Assembly (NCBI RefSeq): GCF_022605725.1
Contig: NC_065561.1
Span: 18,266,256 to 18,330,255 of the forward strand
Length of the DNA stretch: 64,000 nucleotides
DNA from: Anthonomus grandis grandis
Taxonomy: Eukaryota > Arthropoda > Insecta > Coleoptera > Curculionidae
Direction: 5' to 3'
A program made the translations under genes and the position numbers. Below the pieces are notes generated by a model. That model was not told the DNA's origin. It did not search any database and saw nothing but the letters and a program-made list of their open reading frames with translations. Positions within the stretch are counted from its first letter, which is position 1, and the number at the start of each line of letters is the position of its first letter. This document shows positions 37,130 to 46,849 of this stretch, one piece after another.

Positions 37130-37540
37130 GTGCTTTAGATTTTGGATTATTATACATGTCTGGCAACATTGCCTTTGTTCTATCAAAATATCGAATGGGT
37201 CGGAGGGAGGACTGAACGGTCCTCGATTGCGATAGAATTCTTCTTTATTTGTTGTTGCTTAATAATATGAACTTTCTATTTTTATTATTTTTCCTTTATT
37301 GTATAAAAAAAAAAATATTTATTAAAAGCTTCTTTTTACTGTATTTCGAAGTTGCCACTGCATTTTCTATTATTAAATGGATAGAACGTAGGACTGAACA
37401 GTTTTAGGTTTATTGCATACGTAATCCCTTATCTCTCTCTCTCTCTATCATAATTTTATTCTAAGTGTTTTATTCATATTTTTTTATTTTTTTTTTAAGA
37501 ATTAAATACAGAAGAATTTTTTGAACAAAAAGTCATAAAA
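37130..37540 (+). repeat. Foldback-family repeat, left part of copy 1
   Basis: This stretch aligns by eye with 42930-43480 and 44340-44530. Shared landmarks are TCTGGCAACATTG, GGGTCGGAGGGAGGACTGAAC, GCCACTGCATTTTCTA, TTTATTGCATACGTAAT, a CT-rich run and AAGAATTAAATA.AG. It is cut off at about 37540 by the LINE. The repeat continues on the far side of the LINE at 41921, which identifies the LINE insertion point. Confidence 0.8.
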
Positions 37541-37702
37541 ATTTCGATTCGATAGATGGCGCGCTCTGAGTAAACATGTTTTTGATCTCTACTGTGAAAA
37601 TTAATAATTTTCATTCGAAAAAGATTAATTTTCTTTAAAAAAAAAATTGTTTAAATACCAAAATAAAGTTTACACAACTTACATCAGCTACCGTAAATTA
37701 AA

Positions 37703-38418
37703 ATGCCACGAAGAGACTTGCGAAGTAACCCAGTAGAAGCCCAAAATGGGATTGTAAACAAGGACAATATTCGATCGAGAGTTGACCAGCTGGAAGTTAA
37801 TCTACAATCAGGTTTAAGCGACTTGAAAAAACAACTTGTAGCTAATAAGCCAGGAATGTCTGCCCCAGCTCGTTCTAAGTCACCCACCAATAATCTGGAA
37901 GCCTTGTGGTTGGAGAAACTGTCATTGTTTGAAAAGAACACCTTACAGGAACTTCAAGCTCTTAAACAGGATATTAAGAATATTGAAACCCAATTTCGTG
38001 ATGATAAACAGGCAGATTTGTTTAACAATTTAATCATAAATGGAATTCCTGAGACCCAAGCAGAAAATATGCCGGAAAAATATGCGATCTGGTCAAAGAC
38101 CATTTAAAATTTGACCTCTCAACCAGTGACATTGACTATTGTTATCGCCTAGGCCGGCCGGAACCCGAAAAAGTGAGGCCAGTTGCTGTGCGATTTTTAA
38201 ACCGTTGGGTTCGCGATAATATTTTTAAAACCAAAAGAAACCTCAAAGGCAGTGGATTAGTGATAAGTGAACACCTTATTAACAAAAATCTTCAGTTATT
38301 TAAAAAAGTTCGTTTGAGTGTTGGTGTAAATAAGTGCTGGACCTTCAAAGGAAAGGTATTTATTATGTACAATAATCAAAAAAAAACAAATACATTCTAT
38401 GCTGGAGTTAAATGCTGA
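37703..38418 (+). pseudogene. LINE ORF1 protein, frameshifted
   Basis: It starts at ATG 37703 with a basic N-terminus (MPRRDLRSN), a helical stretch with leucine spacing around residues 25-50 and 70-100 (probable coiled coil), then FNNLIINGIPE. At about 38075, in the A-run of CCGGAAAAATATG, the frame shifts. The conserved C-terminal domain then continues as DLVKDHLKFDLSTSDIDY, YRLGRPEPEK and RPVAVRFLNRWVRDNIFKT, to a stop at 38416. The last part resembles the RNA-binding C-terminal domain of insect LINE ORF1 proteins related to the baculovirus FP25K fold (YRLG...RP..V.F..RW.RD.I). It would act as the nucleic-acid chaperone of the element. One single-base indel is the only clear lesion. Confidence 0.8.
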
Positions 38419-38899
38419 ACAGAAGTATATGAAAAGGTACTGTCCCCATTTTTTAATAAAAATATTGTAATTATAAGTACTTAGTGACCCTAGTGTATGG
38501 ATTATTTGTTTGTATAATTGCTTATTACTTCTACAGGATGTACTCATTTGTTTTTGAAATTTGGTTCTTTTTTTTTCCAAATCGGTATTTTGTTAATAAT
38601 TTTTTTTTCGCTAATAATTTTTATTTTTTTTGTTTTTATTTTCGGGCAGTAGGGACGATACGTTTAAAATAAATTAAAACTTACTCCGCTATAAAACAAT
38701 TTTTTCTTTTTGCTTTTAAATTTATAATCAATTTTTTTTTATTATCAGCTAATTAAATCTACCATATATTATTAACCATATTTAAGTAGAAAACTATTGT
38801 CTGCACAAGGGGGAAAACAGCTTTTCTTACCTATTTTATTTTGTTCTGTGCTTTTTCTTAAATTATTATTGCTTTGCAACCAGAAGCACATAAGGCATT
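38419..38899. other. LINE inter-ORF spacer
   Basis: An AT-rich, T-run-rich spacer of about 480 bp between ORF1 and ORF2, with no conserved frame. Confidence 0.6.
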
Positions 38900-41360
38900 A
38901 TGAGACCACTGACAAATGCTCATATTAACATTAGGTCTTTGCATGCCCACTTTAATGAACTTAGGCAGTTAATCTTAGATTCAAATTATGATATTATTGG
39001 ATTAACTGAGACCTGGCTTAAAAAGTCTTTTGAAATTCCTGGATATAGGCTTTTAAAGTGTGATAGGGATGGTCGGGGCGGAGGTGTCTGCGCTTATGTA
39101 AGAAGTGAATTTATTTTTTCGTTAAATAATTCTTCACTTGCAATAGAGCAGCTTTGGTTTAAACTATCGATTGAAGCAAAAAATGTTGTTATAGGGGTTG
39201 TGTATAAGCCACCAACTTTTTCATGCATAGAGTTTCTAAATAATTTTGAGAATACTCTGATAAATTTTATTTCAGTACATGATAATATTTATTGTGTTGG
39301 AGATTTTAATATAAATCTACTTAACGATGTAATTAAAATTAATGAGTTATTTAATGCATTGGGTTTGACTCAGGTAATTGAGGCACCAACGCGCATAACA
39401 TCTTCCTCTGCTACATTAATTGACTATGCCTTGACAACAAACAAAGATTCTGTGATAGCTAGTGGAACAACGTCCTGTGATGGAAGTGATCATGAACTTA
39501 TTTATATAGGGACTGTGTTTTATTCAACTAAAAATACGCCTATTTTTAAGACAACACGCTGTTTCAAAAGTATAAATCTGCGACAGTTTGAACTCTGGAA
39601 CAATATATATCATTTAACAGATGTTGATCAAAAAATTTCTTTTATAACCGACAACATAGTTGCGTTGCTTAATTTACATGAACTACCTATAAGATTTCGC
39701 ATTACCAAGCGGTACGCTCCATGGTTGGCTGACGCTGTAAGGGCTATGATGCAGGATAGAGATAAAATGCTAGCAAAGTACAAAAAGAATAAAAGTAAGA
39801 AATATGACCGCTCTTGCAATACGTAATGAAAAAAAAGTATATTTTAACTTACAATTAACTGCTACAAAAGATGTTTGGTCTTCAATCAAATTACTTAACC
39901 TAAAAAATAAACAAAATAGAAATAATATTCCTAAAAATCTTGAAAATGCTGAAAAAAATAATCAGTTTTTTATCAACTCTGTTCCAAAAATTAATTTAAA
40001 TAAAAATACTCTAAATTATTATAAAAGTGTTAAAAATTACTTTTTTCAAACGAGTTTTAGGTTTTTGGCCGTGTCGGAGTATCATATTGTAGAGGTTATT
40101 AATAACATTAAAACTACTGCCACGGGCATTGATGAAATTAATATGCTTACCATCCGATTATGCCTGCCTTTTCTACTACCTTATATTATCCATGTTATAA
40201 ACTTCTGTCTCGAAAATTCTATTTTTCCTTCAATGTGGAAAAAAGCGAAAGTTAGCCCTTTACCCAAGACGTTAAATCCTCTTACATTAAGCGATCTAAG
40301 GCCAATAAGCATTCTTCCAACGCTATCAAAAATATTAGAAGAAGTAATGGAAATGCAGCTTCAGAAATATGTTAAAAACAACTCAATTTCACCAGTGACA
40401 CAATCAGGGCTTAGATCAAACCACAGCTGTTGTACGGCATTGACCTCGATAACTGCCTCAATAAACTATCATTACTGGTAATGCTTGACTATAGCAAGGC
40501 CTTTGATACTCTCAACCATGATCTTTTAATAAATATTTTGTCATTTATTGGTTTAGGGGAGGGGGCATGCGCGTTGATTGCTAATTATCTTAGAGATAGG
40601 TATTAAGCTGTTTCTTATAATGGCGTAGATTCTGGTTTTTTACAGATTTCTTCTGGCGTGCCTCAGAGCTCCATCCTTGGGCCCATCCTTTTTTCAATCT
40701 ATGTATTAAACATGGCAAAAATATTCATATCATCTAAGCAGCACTATTATGCTGATGATACTCAAATATATTTCTCATTTGAACCAGGTGAAAGTTCCCA
40801 AGCAGTGGCTGCCATTAATTATGACCTTGCCAGCATTTACGAGTTTTCTAAAAATCATTACTTACAATTAAATTCTATGAAATCAGCATTTATGCTGTTT
40901 GGTGGCAAGGGTAGCCGTAAGAGTTTTTTACAGTATTATAGGGACCTAATTCATATCAATAACGAGCCTATAAAACACGTCGAGCATTGCAAGAGCTTGG
41001 GTTTGATTCTGGATAGTGACCTGCGATTCACGCAGCACGTAAATTAATATATTCAAAAAGGATTTTTAAACCTTAAAAATATTTATACACATCGTTACGT
41101 TTTAAATAGAAAAACAAAAATTCTACTGTGTGATTCGCTGGTCCTATCACAGCTTAATCATTGCGATGCAGTGTATGGTCCATGCTTGAGAACTGCTGAA
41201 GAGAGTAGAATTTAGAAACTCCAACTTACTTAGATTAATATATGGCATAAGAATGCGCAACCCCATTAAACACAAGCTTAAGGAAACCAGGTGGTTGATT
41301 ATGCACAACAGAAGGATTTTTCACGCATCTTCAATGTTTTTTAAAATAATTAATTTAAGA
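38900..41360 (+). pseudogene. LINE ORF2: endonuclease and reverse transcriptase, broken
   Basis: From ATG 38900: an apurinic-type endonuclease (AHINIRSL, the LTETWL box, GDFNINLL, then the S.HDL-type box SDHELIY). The first frame stops at 39826. A frameshift near 39810 leads to the reverse transcriptase: GIDEINM, FPSMWKKAKVSPLPK, LSDLRPISILPTLSKILEE and NHSCCTAL. A second shift near 40470 gives MLDYSKAFDTLNHD (motif A). There is a nonsense codon TAA at 40604-40606 (the context suggests lost Gln), then GVPQSSILGP (family GVPQGS.LGP) and YADDTQIYF (catalytic YADD, 40748-40759). A further stop lies at 41045-41047, beyond which YIQKGFLNLKNIY, LVLSQLNHCDAVYGPCL and, after another shift, IYGIRMRNPIKHKLKE remain readable. 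It is at least five lesions from intact. Confidence 0.9.
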
Positions 41361-41869
41361 TCTCTAATTTAAAATAGCTGCCAAACTAATACCGAAAACA
41401 TTTTTAGCTTATATTCTTTAAAAAAATACATTTTTAAGAAAATTACTGCAGGAACAATAAATCATAATTTAGTGGTTGTTTCGTTTTTTTTTAAATTTTT
41501 GTACTTTCTTTTCTCTATTCCGATGATGATAAGAAAAACAATTAATGCAATAGACTATATATTATGATATACATACATATAACAGACTGTATCATTTGCT
41601 TTGTGTTGTGTTTTGTTTGTGGGGTTTATTTTTGTTTCTTTTTCCTTGTGTAGGCATATTTGCTGTCACATTTTCTTTTTTTGCTGGTTGATGTACTCTT
41701 TATAATTGATAGCGTTTATATTATTCCTATTTTGAAACTTAGTATAGTATAGATAATTAGGTTAGATGGAAGAACAGGCATTTAGATATCTGAATCTTTG
41801 TGCGCTGAATCTCGTCTTTAAACTATTAACCTTGTAATTATTGTATTTTTTTTTCTAAATAAAAAGACC

Positions 41870-41870
<1 letters not shown>

Positions 41871-41907
<37 letters not shown>

Positions 41908-41920
41908 CATTATTATTATT
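41871..41920 (+). repeat. (TTA)n tail of the LINE
   Basis: About 16 TTA units with one interruption, directly after AATAAAAAGACC. Such short-repeat tails are usual at the 3' end of CR1-group and related LINEs. Confidence 0.9.
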
Positions 41921-42930
41921 AAAAAGGATGATAAAGATATATAGGGCATTTTTTTTCTCAGGCAATTATTTTCTGCAAAAAAAAAACGTTTTTTAAGAAC
42001 TATACTCTTGCCCCCCCACCCCCCCACACAATTTACCAGTAAGAATATTTTGTTCAAAAATCATTGTTTTCCGAAATAATATGTATGAATAACAGCTAGT
42101 TTTGTCGTTAATATCTAATCTAATAACACAGTTTATTTATTTAAAAATTGATATTATTAAATATACTTATATTAATAAATATTTAATACAAAAACAGTGA
42201 TATTAGATTGAATATTTTGAACGAAAAATGGTGATTTTTCAAAATAATTTTTTACTGGGCAGATGTTAGGGGTGGGTGGGGGGCAAGGGTTGTGTCGAAG
42301 AAAAACAATGTTTTTGCAGTAAATATATAATCAATATCTAATTTAATAACATTGTTTATTTATATTTGATATAATTTTATATATAATTATTTAGTATAAG
42401 AAAACAGCGTTATTAGATTGGACAATATGGACAAAAAAACAGTGATTTTTCAAAAAAATTTCATCAAATATTTGTGGTGTAGTAATCGAGTTTAAAAACC
42501 AGATACGCAAATCCCGTGTCAATTATGTGAAATGCCGAAATTGTTTTTCTTGTTGTAAATAGAATCGTATATGATATACGTATATTCTACAGTTTAATAA
42601 ATATACCAAAACCAAAAATTTACTAAAAAATCGTTGAATAAACATATATTAACGATAACGATTGGGGTGACTTAAGTGGTATCACTATTTTTGTTTTTAA
42701 ATTGGCGAATAGATCGGATCGAGGACTGAACGGCGCGTAATGATTTGCATTCTTTATTCTATCGTGATTACAATTAAAATGAATATTTTTTAAAATTTTT
42801 TAATTGTTTGAAGTATCTTAAGACGCTTTAAGCAAAATTTACTAAATTAACAAAAGTCGTTACACTACATTTCTTTATTATTACAACAGTAGATATGTTA
42901 CAGTAGATTTCTCTACCTCTACTAATCTCT
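41921..42930 (+). repeat. Foldback-family repeat, right part of copy 1
   Basis: It continues the repeat interrupted by the LINE: GGATGATA.AGATATATAGGGCAT, CTCAGGCAATTATTTTCTGC, a C-run at 42010-42026, an AT-rich centre (TTATATTAATAAATATTTAAT), a G-run at 42269-42289, GTGTAGTAATCGAG.TTAAAAAC, ATACCAAAACCAAAAATTTAC and GAGGACTGAACGG at 42720. The same order is seen at 44540-45415. The C-run and G-run arms lie in an imperfect inverted repeat, so the element can fold back on itself. Confidence 0.85.
41990..42310. repeat. Imperfect inverted repeat with C-rich and G-rich arms
   Basis: Left arm: TTGCCCCCCCACCCCCCCAC, TTACCAGTAAGAAT, AAAATCATTGTTTT, then ATCTAATCTAATAACAC. Right arm, in reverse complement order: GTGATATTAGATTGAAT, AATGGTGATTTTTC, TTTACTGGGC, then GGGGTGGGTGGGGGGCAAGG. 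The loop is AT-rich. The right arm carries four G-runs within 21 bases, a G-quadruplex-capable pattern. Similar pairs are at 44632/44890; at 43.5-43.8 kb the C-rich arm has been lost. Confidence 0.75.
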
Positions 42931-43910
42931 ATGGCTGGCAACACTGTCTTGATTTTATAAAAGTACATCGTATGGGTCGGAGGGAGAACTGAATGGTCGG
43001 GGAACGGGAATATGAACTTTCTGTTTATTACTTTTTAAATTATTTTCCTTTATTGTATTACTAATTTTTGGAAAAAAATATTTTTGTTAAAAGCTTCTTA
43101 TTATGCAATACTCTTTATATACTACTTTTATACAATACTACTAATTATAGAATGCAATTTGTAGCAAATACTTTGGATTTTCTGTGAATAGCCACTGCAT
43201 TTTCTAATATTAAATGGGTGGAATGTAGGACTGAATTGAATTATTTAAAGTAAATATTAATAAAAACGAACTATACAAATGTAATAAATTAAGATAAATC
43301 GTGCTTGTTAGCAACACTGAATTACTCTTTCTTAGTAGTTTGAACGTAAGACTGAACAGTTTTAGGTTTATTGCATACGTAATACCTTTTCTCTCTCTCT
43401 ATCATAATTTTATTCCTAGTTATATTTTTTTTTAAGAATTAAATATAGACAAATTTTTTGGACAAAAACTCATAAAAGTTATCAAATATCAATATAGATA
43501 TATAGGGCATTGTTTTCTCAGGCAATTATTTTTTGCAAAAAAAAAGTTTTTATGAGCCATACCCTTGCAAGAATTTTTGTTCGAAAATCATTGTTTTCCG
43601 AAATAATTCGCCTGAATAACAACTAGTTTCGTCGTTAATATCTAATCTAATAAAACAATTTATTTATTTAAATTTAATATAATTATATATACTTATATTA
43701 ATAAATATTTAATACAAAAACAGTGCTATTAGATAAAATATTATGAACGAAAAATGGTGATTTTTCAATAGAATTTCTTACTGGGCAAATGTTTGGGGTG
43801 GGTGGGGGGGTAAGGGTTGTGTTGATGAAAAACAATGTTTTTGCAGAATATAAATAATCAATATTTAATTTAATAACACTGTCTATTTAAATTTGTTATA
43901 ATTTTATATA
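42931..43910 (+). repeat. Foldback-family repeat, copy 2 (truncated)
   Basis: It starts again at GGCTGGCAACACTG with GGGTCGGAGGGAGAACTGAA, GCCACTGCATTTTCTAATA, AATGTAATAAATTAAGATAAATCG and GCATACGTAATACC, then the CTCAGGCAATTATTTT and G-run (43795-43816) parts. It is broken at TATATA by the transposon fragment at 43911. Confidence 0.8.
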
Positions 43911-44322
43911 CAAGGTGTCCCGTAATTAATTGGACATAGGTTAATGTAGGATACCTGACATAAAAATAAACCGTTTGGGCTCAATATCGCTTAGCAAAAT
44001 GTTATTGGTTTTCGTTCTACAAGGTGTTAAAACTAATTTTTTATCAAACATTTATTGAAATATTTTGGAATCCACTGGACAGATTAACCTAAAATTTGGC
44101 GTACTCTTATTACTTGGCATGAGGAAGACGAATATGATATCTATTTTGCCATTGCCACTAGATGGCGCCACATACAACAACATTGAGTGATTAAAAAGGT
44201 CATAACTTTTTTGACCTCCCTGTACGTACATTTGCGAGTGAAAGTATTAAAACAGCATTTAATTCTAGTCAAAAAAGGTATACTTCTTTGATCTCCAAAA
44301 AGTAGACCGTTTTCGAAATAAC
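43911..44322 (+). mobile_element. 5'-end fragment of a Tc1/mariner-type (DUF4817) transposon
   Basis: It begins TA|CAAGGTGTCCCGTAATTAAT, the CAGGGTGTCC-type terminus also seen at 61761. Along its 410 bp it has the same order of features as the 5' region of that element: a statement of the terminus again (CTACAAGGTGTTAAAAC), TAACTTTTTTGACC, then AAAAAAGGTATACTTC and CGTTTTCGA(A/G)ATA. It has no transposase and ends at 44322, where the foldback repeat resumes at a non-contiguous point, so the 3' part and some flank were lost. Confidence 0.7.
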
Positions 44323-45415
44323 CAATGTAATAAATTAAGATAAATCGTGCTTGATGGCAACGCTGAATTACACTTTCTTATTAGGTCGAACGTAGGACTG
44401 AATAGTATTACGTTTATTGCATACGTAATACCTTTTCTCCCTCTACCATAATTTTATTCTAAGTGTTTTTTTCCTAATTTTTGATTTCTTTTTAAAGAAT
44501 TAAATATAGAACAATTTTTTGGACAAAAAGTCTTATAACTTATCAAAGGATGATATAGATATATAAGACATTTTTTTCTCAGGCAATTATTTTCTGCAAA
44601 AAAAAAACGTTTTTTATTAACCATACCCTTGCCCCCCCACCCACCCCACACAACTTACCAGTAAGAATTTTTGTTCAAAAATCATTGTTTTCCGAAATAA
44701 TACGCATGAATAAAAGCTGGTTCCGCTGTTAATATCTAATATATTAACACAGTTTATTTATTTAAATTTGATATAATTATATATACGTATATAAATAAAT
44801 ATTTAATACAAAAACAGTGCAATTAGATTGAATATTTTGAACGAAAAATGGTGATTTTTCAATAGAATTTCTTACAGGAAAAATGTTTAGGGTGGGTGGG
44901 GGGTTAAGGGTTTTGTTGATGAAAAACAATGTTTTTGCAGTAAATATATAATCAATATCTAATTTAATAACATTGTTTATTTAAATTTAATATAATTTTA
45001 TATACAAATATTTAGTATAAAAACAGCGTTATTCGATTGGATAATATGGACAAAAAAACAGTAATTTTTCAAAAAACATTTCATCAAATATTTGAGGTGT
45101 AGTAATCGAGCTTAAAAACTAGATACGCAAATCCCATGTCATTTTTGTAAAATGCCGAAATTTTCTCCTTGTTGTAAACAGAATCGTATATGATATACGT
45201 AGATTCTACAGTTTAATAAAGATACTTTGACCATATACGGTTGATAAATATACCAAAACCAAAAATTTACTAAAAAATCGTTGAATAAACAAATTATTAA
45301 GGATAATAATATATTATGTTGGGGTGTTGCTTGGGGTGACTTAAGTGGTAACACTATCTTTATTTTTCCTAATTAAATTGGCAAATTAGTCGGACCGAGG
45401 ACTGAACATAGAAAG
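44323..45415 (+). repeat. Foldback-family repeat, copy 3
   Basis: It runs from AATGTAATAAATTAAGATAAATCG (equivalent to 43278 of copy 2) through GCATACGTAATACC, CTCAGGCAATTATTTTCTGC, C-run 44632-44648, G-run 44890-44910, GTAGTAATCGAGCTTAAAAAC and ATACCAAAACCAAAAATTTAC, to GTCGGACCGAGGACTGAAC at 45391-45409. It is the most complete copy apart from its left end. Confidence 0.85.
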
Positions 45416-46847
45416 AGTAAAACATGCCTACAATACCTCAAAAAAAAAATATTTTTCCTGCGTGTACACCTACAAATTACCATTAGGTACCACAGCATCC
45501 CATAAATTACCACGAGATTTCATTATAAAAACGAGCATTATTGTTAGTCCATCTACGTTTGCATAGGCACGCATATGTTGTTCACTGCTCAATTATATTT
45601 AATAAAATATGACGGTAAAATCCCCTGAATTAAATTTACGGATATAAAAGTGACAGTCAAGGGAGAAAATACTGATCTTCCATGCAGTTTGTCTGAGACA
45701 ATTTTTTTCAATATTCGCGTTTTTGACGAAATTTCGCATTAAATTTTGTCAATATATAGGAGAGTATAATGACTGTCAGTAACCTGCAGATAGAGTCTTG
45801 AATTATTGTTATGGTATAATCTCTGAATCTAGTTGCAGTTAAATGTTTTGCCAAGGATATCGTCAATCTATTCCTAGGTAAACTTGACAATAGCCACTGC
45901 TCATGTAATAGTAGTACCTCTAAAAGCGAATTGAAGGTGTATCAATGTCAATTCTGGTATATGGCCTAAAAAACCTTAAACAGCTTATCGAAGCATCAAA
46001 TTTACTTTAAATTAGTTGCAGTTTTTTCCTTTAAACTCAAGTTGCTGCCAAATAATTCAATATACCCAATATAGGAAAAAGCCGTATCGAAAACTTTATC
46101 GCGATACTTTATCTATGATTTATCGTCGGTTCCTTGAGACTATTTCGTCGTCAATTCACATAGCTGCTGCAGCGGTAACAGTCGATATCGCTGAAATTTA
46201 TAGTGAGTGTGCCTGATGTCTATAAACCATAAAATTTATGAGAGAGAGAGAGAGAGAGGCCGAACTTGCTTGGGGAGAGGCAGTAAGTGGTAATTACGTG
46301 TTTAAAATAGTTAATAGAAAATAAACCTTCAGATAAAAATGTGCTTTGTGCTTATTTAAAGTGTAAGTTTATTTCCTTTGGTCTTCGTTCCAGGCCTTCT
46401 GTGTTACTTTTTCCAAAAAATTTAAGGAGGTTTACATTAATTACCTTAATAGTATTGACTGAGCGCAATTTTGACAAATCAATGTACAGAGATGATCAGT
46501 TTTTCGAACATTATTACAGAGAATCCATGCAATGAGTTTGATTCATTAGTTAATATACAAATGCATTGGTACTTCGTCTTCCTCTTTCTCTTCTTCCTTA
46601 TCCTCGTGTTCGTCTCAGTCTTACCAGACACCCAATTTATTTATTTTTTAAGTCTATTTATTTTCTTCCTTTTTTATGGTTCTGTAACACTCCTTATCCT
46701 CTTCTGTCAGCTTTCAAACATTTAAATCCTAAAATCAGCGACACAACTGTTATTACTAATCTTAGGGTAAACCATTGCCCTTTAGTGTTTTAGGATTTGA
46801 TAAAGTATTAGGCAGAATAATGGCAACATGCGACTAGATATACACAT
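45416..46847. other. Intron 2, mostly unique
   Basis: AT-rich intron DNA. It contains a (GA)n run at 46240-46258 and two short dispersed segments also found in intron 3: AGGTACCA.AGCATCCCATAAATTA (45485 and 53194) and CATGC.GTTT.TCTGAGACAATTTTTT (45681 and 53318). The open frames at 46016-46793 are T-rich and give hydrophobic low-complexity peptides. No gene was recognised. Confidence 0.6.
46240..46258. repeat. (GA)n microsatellite
   Basis: Nine GA dinucleotides in a row, standing alone in the intron. Confidence 0.95.
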
Positions 46848-46849
46848 GA

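Larger units (their letters stand above)
37541..41920 (+). mobile_element. LINE (CR1/Jockey-group-like) non-LTR retrotransposon, decayed
   Basis: A nearly complete copy of about 4.4 kb. It has a 5' UTR from about 37541, ORF1 (37703-38418), an AT-rich spacer, ORF2 (from 38900) with an endonuclease then a reverse transcriptase, and a 3' end with AATAAAAAG followed by (TTA)n at 41871-41920. The ends are set by the foldback repeat that it splits (37130-37540 and 41921 onward). Frameshifts and stops in both ORFs mean that it cannot be autonomous now. An A-rich target duplication is possible but cannot be resolved. The clade is inferred from domain order, the FP25K-like ORF1 and the short-repeat tail; a tree would be needed to name it. 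Confidence 0.9.

Noticed and set aside
37684..37941. Minus-strand 85-codon open frame
   Set aside because: Shadow of LINE ORF1 on the + strand, which has clear homology features.
46016..46793. Overlapping open frames, one with hydrophobic segments
   Set aside because: T-rich low-complexity intron sequence; the frames overlap each other and none has recognisable residues or splice signals.
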